Assembly: GCF_003860465.1 (NCBI RefSeq)
Contig: NZ_CP034183.1
Span: 443,501 to 507,500 of the forward strand
Reading direction: 5' to 3'
DNA length: 64,000 nt
Source of the DNA: Deinococcus psychrotolerans
GTDB taxonomy: Bacteria > Deinococcota > Deinococci > Deinococcales > Deinococcaceae
Each line of letters begins with the position of its first letter. Positions within the stretch are counted from its first letter, which is position 1. Both the position numbers and the translations under genes were made by a program. Below the pieces are notes generated by a model. The model made no database searches, was not told the DNA's origin, and saw only the letters and a program-made list of their open reading frames with translations. Below, one piece after another: positions 54,221 to 63,527 of this stretch.

Positions 54221-55327
54221 ATGACCGCTTCACCGTTATTCCCTCTCACCTTCGAGCGCTGGAACAGCTTGCGGGTACAGTTCACGGCGGTCATCTTCGC
54301 ACTGACGTTTTTGCCCAATCTCAGCTTGATTTTGGTCAGCAACGGCCCGTGGAATTCCGTCCTGAGCGTGTGGACATTGGGAGTAGGGGTGCTGTGTGCC
54401 TTGATCGGGTATTTCCTGTCGGGGGCCATGCTCAAGCCGCTGACCCGTTTGCGGGCCGAGGTGGAAGCCGACGAGGTGGAGCGCCAGGGGCGGCAGGACG
54501 ATCCACAGGAAGTCAAAGCGCTGCGGGCGGCCTTCACGGGTCTACTTGAGCGCCTCGGCACCGAGCAGGCGCGGCGCGGCGCGTTTATGGCCACCCTCGT
54601 TCACGATCTCAAGACGCCGCTGATCGCCACCGGCCATCTGGTGCGGCTTCTGATGAACGGCGTACTCAGTGAACCTGAGCGCCAAGACGCAGGCGAGCAG
54701 CTTCTGAGTGAAAATGCCCGCCTGCTGGCGCTGGTGCAGCAGATGGCCGACGCCCACCGCTTTGAGCGCGAAGCGGTGCAGCTTCACTGCCGCCCGACCG
54801 ATCTGGGAGCCTTGCTGGAAGCGCTGGCGGCCCGCTTGTCGGCCAGAGCGGCGCAGCGCTCTCTGAGCATCATCGTCAGCGGGCAGGCGCGGGCCGAGGT
54901 GGACGCAGCGGTGCTGGAACGCGCTCTGGGCAACCTCGCCGACAACGCGCTGCGCTACGCCTCTTCACAGGTGCGCTTGGAAGCCCGCCAGGTTGGCGGC
55001 GGCGCTGAGCTGAGCGTGATCGACGATGGCCCCGGCCTCAGCGCTTCCTTAGAAAGCCTCGCGCAGCCGTTTAACGCTCAGCCGACCACCATTGCCGGGC
55101 AGCAGTACACCGCCGGAACCGCCGGACTCGGCCTGTTTATCGCCAAACGCATCGCCGAGGCGCACGGCGGCGAACTGATTTACCAGCGCCGCTCTCCTCT
55201 TTCTGACCCTTCTGCTGACTTCTCTTCGGCTGTTTTTCCGGCTACTCCTTCGCCCTCTTCTTCGCACGGCCTCAGCGCCCTGACGATTGTTCTCCCGGAG
55301 GCACTCCATGAAAATCGTGATCGCTGA
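54221..55327 (+). CDS. Sensor histidine kinase
   Basis: A 368-residue membrane kinase. Two hydrophobic segments (about 22-40 and 46-70) leave almost no extracellular loop, so it may sense within the membrane. The phospho-acceptor is H128 in ATLVHDLKTPLIATGHLV, a PhoR-type H-box. The ATPase has NLADNALRYA (N-box), IDDGPGL (G1) and GTAGLGLFIAKRIAEAHGGEL (G2). A Ser/Pro-rich stretch (RRSPLSDPSADFSSAVFP) precedes the last strand. The response regulator gene overlaps its end by 20 bases. Confidence 0.9.
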   Translation: MTASPLFPLTFERWNSLRVQFTAVIFALTFLPNLSLILVSNGPWNSVLSVWTLGVGVLCALIGYFLSGAMLKPLTRLRAEVEADEVERQGRQDDPQEVKALRAAFTGLLERLGTEQARRGAFMATLVHDLKTPLIATGHLVRLLMNGVLSEPERQDAGEQLLSENARLLALVQQMADAHRFEREAVQLHCRPTDLGALLEALAARLSARAAQRSLSIIVSGQARAEVDAAVLERALGNLADNALRYASSQVRLEARQVGGGAELSVIDDGPGLSASLESLAQPFNAQPTTIAGQQYTAGTAGLGLFIAKRIAEAHGGELIYQRRSPLSDPSADFSSAVFPATPSPSSSHGLSALTIVLPEALHENRDR

Positions 55328-55892
55328 TGACCACCCGCTCTTTCGTATCGGCCTCAAGTACGCTCTGCGCGATCAGGGCTTTGAAGTGCTGGCCGAAGCC
55401 AGTGACGGCTTGGAAGCGCTGGAAGTCATTCGTCAGTTTCAGCCGGACGCTGCTCTCTTGGATGTCAAAATGCCCGGACTGACCGGCATTGAAGTCTGCG
55501 AGAAGTTGCGGGCCACCAATCCCAACGTGGTCAGCGTGCTGATTACCACGTTTGCCGAACCGGCCATCGTGCAGGCGGCCCGCTCGGCTGGAGCGCGTGG
55601 CTACCTCTCCAAAGAAACGGCTCCCGAAGAGCTGGCCCGCCAACTGCGTGAGATCGTGGCCCATCCCGAGATTGACCGCCTGCCCAAAGTGGAAGTGCCG
55701 CGCCTGACGCCCCGCGAAGGCGACGTGTTGCCGCTGCTGGCCAAAGGCTACAGCAACAAAGAAATCGCCCGCGCTCTGGGCGTCAGCCCCGACACCATCA
55801 AAGACCACCTCGCCCGCTTGTTCGTCAAACTGGCGGCCCGTGACCGCACCGACTGCGTGGGCAAAGCGCGGGCGCTGGGCCTGGTCAGCTGA
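55308..55892 (+). CDS. Response regulator, NarL/LuxR type
   Basis: A 194-residue regulator. The receiver domain (1-120) has acidic DD at 7-8, the phospho-acceptor D52 in LLDVKMPGLTG and the Lys of GYLSKE. The C-terminal LuxR-type helix-turn-helix reads LTPREGDVLPLLAKGYSNKEIARALGVSPDTIKDHLARLFVKL. CCCGGAGG precedes the ATG, which lies inside the kinase gene, so the two are coupled. It pairs with a PhoR-type rather than a NarX-type kinase. Targets are unknown. Confidence 0.92.
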   Translation: MKIVIADDHPLFRIGLKYALRDQGFEVLAEASDGLEALEVIRQFQPDAALLDVKMPGLTGIEVCEKLRATNPNVVSVLITTFAEPAIVQAARSAGARGYLSKETAPEELARQLREIVAHPEIDRLPKVEVPRLTPREGDVLPLLAKGYSNKEIARALGVSPDTIKDHLARLFVKLAARDRTDCVGKARALGLVS

Positions 55893-55999
55893 GGAGTCGG
55901 CTTGGGGTTTACCAAGAGAGTCGAGGCGGAGCAGCACACACAACCACCGCACTTCCACTTTCGGGGCCGCTTTCATCCATCATTTGCCGCCCCAACACA

Positions 56000-56040
56000 G
56001 GGAAACAGCTTGCAACGGCTGTTTCCCTGCTTTCTGATTT
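56000..56040 (+). terminator. Terminator of the two-component operon
   Basis: GGGAAACAGC (56000-56009) and GCTGTTTCCC (56018-56027) form a perfect 10-bp stem with an 8-base loop. The tail TGCTTTCTGATTTT is T-rich but interrupted, so termination may be incomplete. Confidence 0.65.
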
Positions 56041-56088
56041 TGGTGTTCGTTCACCACTACCGCTCTCCGAACCGTGACAATACTCAAC

Positions 56089-57177
56089 ATGATCAAGGCC
56101 GCCGCTCTGCTGAGTTTCCTAGCACTCTCGCCCGCTACACTGGCTCTCAAGATGCAAAACGCCGTGTCCACCACCACCGTTTTAGAGCAGCCCGCCGATT
56201 TTAATACTGGCAAAATGCAGGGCCTCATACTCTCGGAAGGCCGCGTGAAGTTGGCCCCAAATACCCAAGTCGGCACGCTGTCCGGCACCGTTTCTGGCCT
56301 CAGCGCTTACGACGAACTGATTCCCTCGTGGAACGCCCTGACGCCCGCCGGAAGCAGCCTGACATTGGAAGTCAAACCCGCTGGAGCCAGCCGCTTTTAT
56401 TCGTTTGGAACGTGGCAAAGTGCGGCGGGCCGCAGCAGCTTGGACGGTCAAAAAGACAGTTTTGGGCAAGTGCTGACTGACACGCTGAGACTCTCCAAAA
56501 AAGTCGGTGGCTTTGACTACCGCCTGACCCTGATGGCCAGCGGCGCGGGCCCCAGTCTGAGTTTGCTGGCCTTCAACACTTCAGACCGTTCTCGGCGCAT
56601 GGCGGCGGCGGGCGCGGCAGGCGACAAAACGCGCTGGAACAAAGTCCTGAATGTGCCCCTCAGATCGCAGATGCTCTACAAGGACGGCGGCGAAGTCTGG
56701 TGTAGCCCGACGAGTACCAGCATGATCTTGGCTTACTACGGCGTAAGTTTCAGCGTGCCAGACGCTGCCGCTGCCACCTACGACACCGCCTACGACGGCA
56801 CTGGCAATTGGCCGTTCAACACCGCCTTCGCCGCCGAGCAGGGCTTGCGGGCGCTGGTGACGCGCCTCCCCAGCTTGCGGGAAGCCGAGCGCTACATCGC
56901 CGCCGGCTTCCCGCTGGGCGTCAGTCTGGGCTGGAAGGCGGGCGAGTTGCCGGGCGCGGCCATCCCCGCGAGCAGCGGGCATTTGATGGTTTTGGTGGGC
57001 TTTGACGCGCAGGGCAACCCGGTGCTGAACGACCCCGCCGCGCCGACCAACGCGGGTGTGCGCCGCAGCTATCCCCGCGCCGCCTTCGAGCGCTTGTGGC
57101 TCTCGCACTCCGGGGGGCTGGTGTACCTCATCAGCAGGCCTGACCAAGCCCTGCCCCCAGCCGTGCCGTTCCAGTAA
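56089..57177 (+). CDS. Secreted C39-like peptidase family protein
   Basis: About 362 residues from ATG 56089; GTG 56074 is an alternative. The signal peptide is MIKAAALLSFLALSPATLA. Residues about 20-170 form a beta-rich N-terminal domain (GRVKLAPNTQVGTLSGTVSG; SLTLEVKPAGASRFYSFGTW). Residues about 185-355 match the C39-like peptidase fold (VPLRSQMLYKDGGEVWCSPTSTSMILAYYG), with the catalytic Cys in WCSPTS, His in SGHLMVLVGFD and Asp/Asn in NPVLNDPAAP. A GACAAT box ends seven bases before the ATG. The next gene starts one base after its stop. Confidence 0.85.
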   Translation: MIKAAALLSFLALSPATLALKMQNAVSTTTVLEQPADFNTGKMQGLILSEGRVKLAPNTQVGTLSGTVSGLSAYDELIPSWNALTPAGSSLTLEVKPAGASRFYSFGTWQSAAGRSSLDGQKDSFGQVLTDTLRLSKKVGGFDYRLTLMASGAGPSLSLLAFNTSDRSRRMAAAGAAGDKTRWNKVLNVPLRSQMLYKDGGEVWCSPTSTSMILAYYGVSFSVPDAAAATYDTAYDGTGNWPFNTAFAAEQGLRALVTRLPSLREAERYIAAGFPLGVSLGWKAGELPGAAIPASSGHLMVLVGFDAQGNPVLNDPAAPTNAGVRRSYPRAAFERLWLSHSGGLVYLISRPDQALPPAVPFQ

Positions 57178-57178
57178 G

Positions 57179-57967
57179 ATGCGCTTCCCCGCCACCTGCC
57201 CCCATTGCCGCCGCGAGATGCAGGCCGAATACACCGATTCGGGCATCCACGACCTGAGGTGTCCGCACTGCGGCAAACCTTTCACGCTCTATCTCCGCAA
57301 GCACAAGTTCGAGATGCTGTTTGACCTCGGCACGCGGGCGCTGATGGACGGTTACGCCCGTGAAGCGGTGGCGAGTTTTGCGGGCAGCTTGGAGCGCTTC
57401 TTCGAGTTCTACACCCGTGCCGCCACGCTGGAGCGGGCCTCGGGTCAGGGTCAGGACTTTGCCGAGGCCGCCGCCCGCCTGGAGCAAGCCTGGAAACTCG
57501 TCTCGGCTCAGAGTGAACGCCAGATGGGGGCTTTTGCACTGGCGTATCTGTGGCGTGAAGGCGCGGCTCCCGACTTCCTGAGTCCCCAAGCCCTCGGCTC
57601 AGACTTTCGCAACAAGGTGATTCATAGAGGCTACTTGCCGCCGAGAAGCGAAGTGGACGCTTACGCCGCCCGCGTGTTTGCTCTGATTGACCGTTTGCTC
57701 ACCCAGTTGGGCGGAGCCGCCGCCCACGCCCAGCTTGAGCAGGAGCGCACCTACGCCGCACACTTGGCCGCCCAGCCCAGCGAAGTCACCGCCGTGTTCG
57801 AGGAGCATCCCGGCATGTTCCGGGTGCGGCGCTTCGGCGGGCAAGTCGGCCCCAAAACCGAGCAAGCCAAGAATTTGCCGAGCGGCCCGGCCAACGACGC
57901 GGCGGCGTTTCAAGCGGCGCTCAGGGAAAGGGGAGAGCTGCTGGGGAAAGTATTTGGGAAAGGGTAG
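57179..57967 (+). CDS. Zinc-ribbon protein of unknown function
   Basis: A 262-residue cytoplasmic protein. The N-terminus has a two-knuckle zinc ribbon, CPHCRREMQAEYTDSGIHDLRCPHCGKPF. The rest is helical (LFDLGTRALMDGYAREAVASFAGSLERFFEFYTRAA; GSDFRNKVIHRGYLPPRSEVDAYAARVFALIDRLL). The NKVIHRGYLP segment recalls HEPN-like or RiboL-PSP-like Rx4-6H motifs (R-N-K-V-I-H), which is weak evidence only. It starts immediately after the peptidase stop, so the two are probably co-expressed. Confidence 0.75.
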   Translation: MRFPATCPHCRREMQAEYTDSGIHDLRCPHCGKPFTLYLRKHKFEMLFDLGTRALMDGYAREAVASFAGSLERFFEFYTRAATLERASGQGQDFAEAAARLEQAWKLVSAQSERQMGAFALAYLWREGAAPDFLSPQALGSDFRNKVIHRGYLPPRSEVDAYAARVFALIDRLLTQLGGAAAHAQLEQERTYAAHLAAQPSEVTAVFEEHPGMFRVRRFGGQVGPKTEQAKNLPSGPANDAAAFQAALRERGELLGKVFGKG

Positions 57968-57969
57968 GA

Positions 57970-58331
57970 ATGCCGTCCAACTTTTCAAAAACTCCTCCAC
58001 CAGCTCCAGGAGCCGCTCCGGTTCCTCTAGGTTGGGCAGGTGGCCTGAGTGCTCCAGCACTTCCAACCGTGCTTCCGGAACCAGCTTGGCGATTTGAGCG
58101 TGCCCATCACGCCCAGCGCATCATCGATGTGGTCTTGGAGCATGACCCGTGGGCCTGTTTGTCCGAGCGCCCACGTCCCCGATTGTCCAGGGCGATCACT
58201 TTAAACGACTCACTCAGCCGCTGTACTTCCGATTGCAGCGCCGTGAGGTTGCTCATCAGGCCGTGCAGCGTCAGGAGGGGCCTGCCTTTGCCGATGCGCT
58301 GACCATTCAAATGGACGTCACCAATCTGCAT
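57970..58331 (-). pseudogene. Decayed alpha/beta hydrolase gene
   Basis: On the minus strand, ATG 58331 opens MQIGDVHLNGQRIGKGRPLLTLHGLMSN...VIALDNRGRGRSDK, the N-terminus of an alpha/beta hydrolase. Soon after, the expected continuation (VMLQDHIDDALGVMG) appears in another frame. The sequence then jumps to a typical C-terminus (AKLVPEARLEVLEHSGHLPNLEEPERLLELVEEFL). The nucleophile-Ser region (GxSxG) and about 150 residues are missing. So the gene carries at least one frameshift and one internal deletion. Its right end partly underlies the upstream region of the next gene. Confidence 0.82.
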
Positions 58332-58367
58332 CAGCCAGTTGAGGTCGCAGCGCCGTAGACTTTTTGC

Positions 58368-60416
58368 ATGACCACTTCTTCCTCGGCGGCTGCCCTCTCC
58401 CGCCAAGTGCTGCTGACCTGCCCGCTGGACTGCCCCGATGCTTGCCGCCTCAAAGTGACGATTGAGCGCGGCCCGGACGGCATAGAGAAAGCCACCAAAG
58501 TCACTGGCGACCCCGACCACCCGATCACGCGTGGTTTTGCCTGCGCCAAAACGGTGCATTATCCAGCCCGCCAAAACCATCCTGAGCGCCCCCTTTACCC
58601 TATGAAACGGATCGGCGGCGAGTTGGTGCGAATCAGTTGGGAGCAGGCCCTAGACGAAATCGCCGCCCACCTGAGGGAAGTCTTGGCGCGGCGCGGCCCC
58701 GACGCCGTTTTGCGCTATCACTACGCCGGAACGATGGGCCTGATGGAAGGCCATCACGTTCATTCGTTCTTCCGCGCCCTCGGAGCGCCGGAATTAGACG
58801 AAACCATTTGCTCCAGCGCCGGAACCGAAGCCTGGCGGCTGGGGTACGGCACCCGCTACGCCGTGCCGCTGGAGGACGTGCCGCACGCCAAAACCATCGT
58901 GCTGTGGGGCATCAACAGCTTATCTACCCACAGCCATCTGACGCCCTTTATGACCCAGGCCCGCAAAAACGGCGCACAAATCATCCACATCGACCCCTAC
59001 CTTAACAAAACGGGCCGCTACGCCGATGTCCATTTGAAAGTGCGCCCCGGCAGCGACACGGCCTTGGCTCTGGGGGTGGCCCGCGAAATCATTGAGCAGG
59101 GTTGGACGGACGAAAGCTACCTCCGAGACGCCGCACAGGGCTTTGAAGAATTCCGCGCCGAAGCCGAGCAGTGGACGCTGGAACGCACCGCCGAAACCAC
59201 TGGCCTGAGCACGAGCCAGATCGCTGATTTGGCCCGCGCCATCGGTCAAAGCGGCCCGACTTATATCCGTGTCGGCTACGGCATGACCCGCCACGAGGGA
59301 GGTGGCACGGCTCTGCGGGCCGTCACGTTGCTGCCCGCGCTCACGGGCGACTGGCGGCGCAGGGGAGGCGGCTGCGCCCTCAGCGCGTCGGGGGCTTTTC
59401 ACCTCAACCGCTCACAGCTCGGCGCGGCGCACCTGATCAAGCCTGAGGTGAGGCACGTCAACATGAACGAGTTGGCGGACGCGCTGGAACCTGCCGGTGG
59501 AGTTGAAGCCGCCTTCATTTACAACTGCAATCCGGCGGTGGTCGCTCCCGATTCTGGGCGGGTGATCGCCGGTTTGCAGCGCCCCCACCTCAAAGTGATC
59601 GTGCTGGAGCAGGCCATGACCGAGACGGCCCAGCTCGCCGATTATGTCTTGCCTGCCACCACCTTCATGGAACACCCTGACATCTACACCAGTTACGGCC
59701 ACACCTGGCTCGGCTACAACCCCGCCGAACTCGCAGCGCCTGGCGAAGCGCGGCCCAACTCGTGGGTCTTTCAGGAGCTGGGCAAGCGGCTAGGCCTCAC
59801 CGAGCCGTCTCTCTTCTGGACGGTGGACGACCTGCTGGACGAGGTGCTCAGCACCGATCACCCCTTCCTGAACGGTGTCACGCCTGAAGCGCTCAAAGTC
59901 GCCGGAACATTGCCGCTCAATATCACTGAAGACTGGCTTCCGTATGGACACGGCGCACCCACCCCCAGCGGCAAGGTGATGTTCACGCCGGTTCCCAGCT
60001 ACCGCCCCAGCACCGCCCCCCTCAGCGACGAGTATCCCCTGCGCCTCCTCACCCCACCAGCCCACCACTTCCTCAACAGCACCTACGGAATGCTCGGCAA
60101 CCTGACCAAAGCCGAGGGCACCGAGCCGCACATCTTTGTCCACCCAACCGACGCGGGTCAGCTCATGCACGGCGGCTTGGCCCGCATCATCAGCGAAACG
60201 GGAGAAACGGTGCGGCGGGTGCGCGTCACCGACGAAACGCAAGCGGGCGTCGCCGTCGTGGAAGGCAGTTGGTGGGGCCTCAGCGCTCCCGACGGTCAAA
60301 GCATCAACGCCGTGACTGCCCAGACGCTGACCGATCTGGGCGGAGGAAGCACCTTTCACGGCACTCGAGTGCGTTTGGAAGCCGTGAGCGACAAGTCAGC
60401 CGCGCAAGCGTTGTGA
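58368..60416 (+). CDS. Molybdopterin oxidoreductase family protein
   Basis: A 682-residue single-chain molybdopterin-guanine-dinucleotide enzyme of the DMSO reductase superfamily. The N-terminal motif CPLDCPDACRLKV with FACAK downstream supplies four cysteines for a [4Fe-4S] cluster. TICSSAGTEAWRLGYG lies at the Mo-ligand region, IVLWGINSLSTHSHL and RVGYGMTRHEGGG bind the cofactor, and residues about 560-680 form the C-terminal domain (LRLLTPPAHHFLNSTYG). No partner subunit is nearby and the substrate is unknown. TAGACT (58356-58361) ends six bases before the ATG. Confidence 0.9.
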   Translation: MTTSSSAAALSRQVLLTCPLDCPDACRLKVTIERGPDGIEKATKVTGDPDHPITRGFACAKTVHYPARQNHPERPLYPMKRIGGELVRISWEQALDEIAAHLREVLARRGPDAVLRYHYAGTMGLMEGHHVHSFFRALGAPELDETICSSAGTEAWRLGYGTRYAVPLEDVPHAKTIVLWGINSLSTHSHLTPFMTQARKNGAQIIHIDPYLNKTGRYADVHLKVRPGSDTALALGVAREIIEQGWTDESYLRDAAQGFEEFRAEAEQWTLERTAETTGLSTSQIADLARAIGQSGPTYIRVGYGMTRHEGGGTALRAVTLLPALTGDWRRRGGGCALSASGAFHLNRSQLGAAHLIKPEVRHVNMNELADALEPAGGVEAAFIYNCNPAVVAPDSGRVIAGLQRPHLKVIVLEQAMTETAQLADYVLPATTFMEHPDIYTSYGHTWLGYNPAELAAPGEARPNSWVFQELGKRLGLTEPSLFWTVDDLLDEVLSTDHPFLNGVTPEALKVAGTLPLNITEDWLPYGHGAPTPSGKVMFTPVPSYRPSTAPLSDEYPLRLLTPPAHHFLNSTYGMLGNLTKAEGTEPHIFVHPTDAGQLMHGGLARIISETGETVRRVRVTDETQAGVAVVEGSWWGLSAPDGQSINAVTAQTLTDLGGGSTFHGTRVRLEAVSDKSAAQAL

Positions 60417-60430
60417 ATTTAGGTCGCCGT

Positions 60431-61366
60431 TCAGAGCGTTCTGATCAGTGTTCCTTGCGTGTCAATCGGCAAATCCAGAATCTGCCCCTCTAGTCCGTTG
60501 CGCTTCATCACGCTGCTCAAAAAGGCGTGGAGCGGGTGGGTTTCGTGGCGCGTGTCATGGAAGCACAGCACCGTCGGCCCCGCGCCAGACAGGGCCGCGC
60601 CGAGTGCGCCGTGTTTGTGGGCCTCTTCCAAAATGTCGCTGAGGCCCGGCACCAGAGGCGCTCGCCAGATCTGGTGGATGTAATCCTGCATGGCGTGTTG
60701 CAGCAAATCCAGCCTCCCCGTCGCCAGCGCCGCTGCCAACAGCGCCGAGTGCGAGAGGGCGTGAACCGCGTCGGCCCTCGAATACTCGTTGGGCAGCACG
60801 GCGCGGGCCTTGGCGGTGCTGAGTTCAAAGTCGGGAATCAGCACTGTCACGCCGAGGTGGGCAGGCGGGTCGAGCCGGATATGGTGGGTGCCGAGCTTGT
60901 CCAGCGTGGCCACCACGATTCCGCCGTAGAGCGCCGGAGCCACGTTGTCGGCGTGGCCTTCCTCGCGGGCCGCCACGTCCAGCAGGGTAGCGTCGTCCAG
61001 AGGCCTTCCCAGCAATTCATTGGCCGCCACGATGCCCGCCACCAGGGCCGCCGCGCTGGAACCCAAGCCGCGTGCCAGCGGCACTTCGGTTTCAATTTCT
61101 ACCCGCGCTGGCGGCAACGTCATCCCCGCCCGCTTGGCCGTCAGCAGCATGGCCCTGTACACGTAGTTGCTCTCGTCGGCGGGCGTACCTTCCAAGTCGG
61201 GGCCGAGCGGCACGACCTCGGTGCGGGTCTGCGGCGTCACGCGTAAGGTGGTATAAAGCGGCACGCTCAGCCCCAAGCTGTCAAAACCGGGGCCGAGATT
61301 GGCGCTGCTGGCTGGAGAGCGCACTTCAAAAGCAGCAGGCAATACCGCAGGAAATAAACCGGGCAT
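60431..61366 (-). CDS. thrB: Homoserine kinase
   Basis: A 311-residue GHMP kinase phosphorylating homoserine in threonine synthesis. It shows [24 protein letters not shown] (substrate motif), the ATP loop [26 protein letters not shown] and the C-terminal [17 protein letters not shown]. The ATG overlaps the stop of thrC as TAATG, giving translational coupling. Gene order thrC-thrB is an operon with a single upstream promoter region. Confidence 0.95.
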   Translation of the reverse strand: MPGLFPAVLPAAFEVRSPASSANLGPGFDSLGLSVPLYTTLRVTPQTRTEVVPLGPDLEGTPADESNYVYRAMLLTAKRAGMTLPPARVEIETEVPLARGLGSSAAALVAGIVAANELLGRPLDDATLLDVAAREEGHADNVAPALYGGIVVATLDKLGTHHIRLDPPAHLGVTVLIPDFELSTAKARAVLPNEYSRADAVHALSHSALLAAALATGRLDLLQHAMQDYIHQIWRAPLVPGLSDILEEAHKHGALGAALSGAGPTVLCFHDTRHETHPLHAFLSSVMKRNGLEGQILDLPIDTQGTLIRTL

Positions 61367-62409
61367 TAGCGCAGCGCCGAAAGCACCGAGTCCAAGTCGG
61401 CCTTGGCCTGCACTGGCTCCACATTCACGGCTTGCAGGGCGATGTTGGGGTCTTTGAGGCCGTTGCCGGTCAGCACCGCCACCACTTGCGCTCCGGCTGG
61501 GAGTTTGCCCGCCGCGTGCAGTTTCATGAGACCAGCGACCGGCGCGGCGCTGGCCGGTTCACAAAACACGCCGTCCCGCGCGATTTTGCGGTAAGCCTCC
61601 AAAATCTCGTCGTCCGTCACCATGTCGAACAGCCCCGCACTTTCGTTGACGGCTTGCCGGGCAAGGATGGCGCTGGCAGGCGCACCGATGCGGATGGCGG
61701 TGGCCAGCGTTTCGGGTTCGTCCACCCGTGCCAGGCCGCGTGCCAAAGGAGCGGCCCCCGCCGCCTGAATGCCCCACATCCTCGGTAGCGTGTCTATCTT
61801 GCCGTGCGAGCGGTACTCCCGGAAGCCCTTCCAGTAAGCGCTGATGTTGCCCGCGTTGCCCACCGGCAAGCACAAGATGTCCGGCGCTTTGCCGAGGGTG
61901 TCGACCACTTCAAAGGCGGCTGTCTTCTGGCCTTCTAAGCGGTAAGGGTTGACGCTGTTGACCAGCGCTATGCCCTCGCTCACCGCAATCTCGCGCACCA
62001 AATCCAGCGCTTTGTCAAAGTTACCGTCGATGGCGATGATCTTCGCGCCGTACATCACCGCCTGTGCCAGCTTGCCCAGCGAAATGCGACCGTCGGGAAT
62101 CAGCACGTAGCACTTCATGTCCATGCGGGCGGCGTAGGCGGCGGCGGCGGCGGAGGTGTTGCCAGTGGAAGCGCAAATCACACTGGTCGCGCCGTCCTCG
62201 GCCGCTTTGGCGACGGCCATCACCATGCCCCGGTCTTTGAAAGAGCCGGTCGGGTTGAGGCCTTCAAATTTGAAGTGCAGCTCGATGCCCAGCTCGCGGC
62301 TGAGCTTGGGGGAGTGGATCAGCGGTGTACCGCCTTCGTGCAAACTCAGGGCGGGGGTTTTGTCAGTTACAGGTAAAAAACTGCGGTAAGCATCAATAAT
62401 TCCGGGCAT
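61366..62409 (-). CDS. thrC: Threonine synthase
   Basis: A 347-residue PLP enzyme converting O-phosphohomoserine to threonine. [20 protein letters not shown] holds the PLP lysine, [30 protein letters not shown] and [20 protein letters not shown] bind cofactor phosphate, and [13 protein letters not shown] and [11 protein letters not shown] complete the fold. The length matches the short class of threonine synthases. GGAGG precedes the ATG. It is followed by thrB. Confidence 0.95.
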   Translation of the reverse strand: MPGIIDAYRSFLPVTDKTPALSLHEGGTPLIHSPKLSRELGIELHFKFEGLNPTGSFKDRGMVMAVAKAAEDGATSVICASTGNTSAAAAAYAARMDMKCYVLIPDGRISLGKLAQAVMYGAKIIAIDGNFDKALDLVREIAVSEGIALVNSVNPYRLEGQKTAAFEVVDTLGKAPDILCLPVGNAGNISAYWKGFREYRSHGKIDTLPRMWGIQAAGAAPLARGLARVDEPETLATAIRIGAPASAILARQAVNESAGLFDMVTDDEILEAYRKIARDGVFCEPASAAPVAGLMKLHAAGKLPAGAQVVAVLTGNGLKDPNIALQAVNVEPVQAKADLDSVLSALR

Positions 62410-62802
62410 GGTTCCTCCGTCTTTGCACGTTCTTTTCTGTCCAACTTTGAATTTTGGGCCAAAGCCTGTACTCAGCGGCAGCGCTTCTTATGCTACACGG
62501 GCGCTTTGCCTCAGGGCAGCCCAAGTCTAGGTCAAGACAAGCCGACATAAAGGCGCTGGCTGGCACCTGCGCCTCCGTGACCTCAAGGTTTCGTCAGCTT
62601 GGAACGACTTTTTGCTCACCGCTTTCATCCAGCTTGACGCAGCACTTAACCGACCTTCAAGCAGCCTTCAAAAGGTACGCCCGATTACACTGCCTCATTT
62701 GTCCCAGCCTCATTCTCAGTTCACAACGAATCTCGGCAAGTTTGCAAATCAGCAAGCCGAAACAGTTTACTCGTTGGCAACAACGTTTAAGGAGGCGGGA
62801 AT
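62410..62802. other. Spacer between thrC and the GlsB-type gene
   Basis: About 390 bases holding the divergent control regions of thrC and the GlsB-type gene. No credible ORF is present. TACACT and TAGCAT-like boxes occur but none has a good partner at the right distance, and no strong hairpin was found. AAGGAGG before 62803 is the only clear signal. Confidence 0.4.
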
Positions 62803-63075
62803 ATGATCGGATGGATTGTGACTATTATAGTCGGTGCGATATGCGGATGGTTGGCAAGCATGATTATGAACACCAACGCTCAGCAGGGCGCAGTGGCTAA
62901 TATTTTAATCGGTATCGTCGGGGCTTTGTTGGCGCAGTGGATCTTCGCCGGTCTGCTTAATATCGGCGGCGCAAACGCAGCGGGCGGCGGCTTTAACTTC
63001 TTGAGCATTCTTTGGGGCGTACTCGGTTCGGTCATCTTGATCGCCATCCTCAAAGCCGTCAAAGTTCTGAAGTAA
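62803..63075 (+). CDS. GlsB/YeaQ/YmgE family membrane protein
   Basis: A 90-residue protein with three hydrophobic segments: [44 protein letters not shown] and [18 protein letters not shown]. The pattern GWLAS...G.....I.IGI.GA..A.W.F matches the transglycosylase-associated/GlsB stress membrane proteins. Their molecular role is unclear; several are stress-induced in other bacteria. AAGGAGG before the ATG supports the start, and a terminator follows. Confidence 0.88.
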   Translation: MIGWIVTIIVGAICGWLASMIMNTNAQQGAVANILIGIVGALLAQWIFAGLLNIGGANAAGGGFNFLSILWGVLGSVILIAILKAVKVLK

Positions 63076-63092
63076 CCCTCTCATTCTTCCCA

Positions 63093-63118
63093 GTCCCGGC
63101 CTCTGTGCCGGGCTTTTT
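63093..63118 (+). terminator. Terminator after the GlsB-type gene
   Basis: CCCGGC (63095-63100) pairs with GCCGGG (63107-63112) around a six-base loop, followed by CTTTTT (63113-63118). Confidence 0.85.
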
Positions 63119-63176
63119 CTTTGAGGGCTTCTGTGCGGGCCTCTACTCCCTCTTTTCCTTTGGCCCGCCTGCGTGC

Positions 63177-63182
63177 TACACT
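63177..63182 (+). promoter_or_regulatory. -10 box of rpmB
   Basis: TACACT lies about 50 bases before the rpmB start, leaving a leader that carries AAGGAG. No convincing -35 is seen at 16-18 bases. Confidence 0.4.
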
Positions 63183-63231
63183 TTCAAGGCTTGCCTGCCG
63201 AAGGGCTAAGGCTAAACAAGGAGCTTTTACT

Positions 63232-63453
63232 ATGTCTAGAGTATGTGAACTGTGCGGTAAGGGGCCGATTGTCGTCAACTCGGTGATCCGCCGTGGTAAG
63301 GCGCGGGCAGCGGGCGGCGTAGGCCGCAAAGTGACCGGCGTCAGCAAAACCCGCCAACTCCCCAACCTCCAAAGTGCCATCATCACCAAAGGCGGCGTGG
63401 GCGTGCGCTTGCGCGTCTGCACCAAATGCCTCAGAAACGCCTACGCCGCGTAA
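63232..63453 (+). CDS. rpmB: 50S ribosomal protein L28
   Basis: A 73-residue ribosomal protein beginning [24 protein letters not shown]. It keeps both CxxC knuckles (CELC near the N-terminus and CTKC at the C-terminus), so this is the zinc-binding form of L28. [11 protein letters not shown] is the usual core. AAGGAG precedes the ATG; the open frame further upstream is not coding. It is a single-gene unit with promoter and terminator. Confidence 0.95.
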   Translation: MSRVCELCGKGPIVVNSVIRRGKARAAGGVGRKVTGVSKTRQLPNLQSAIITKGGVGVRLRVCTKCLRNAYAA

Positions 63454-63466
63454 AGTTGTTCTCCAA

Positions 63467-63510
63467 AAACTGGCCTTCCCAGATGCATGTCTGAGAAGGC
63501 CAGTTTCTTT
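63467..63510. terminator. Terminator between rpmB and lspA
   Basis: AAACTGGCCTTC (63467-63478) pairs with GAAGGCCAGTTT (63495-63506) in a 12-bp stem; an A-run flanks the left side and CTTTT the right, so it can serve both convergent genes. Confidence 0.85.
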
Positions 63511-63527
63511 TGGTTTTTGCTGTTGTG

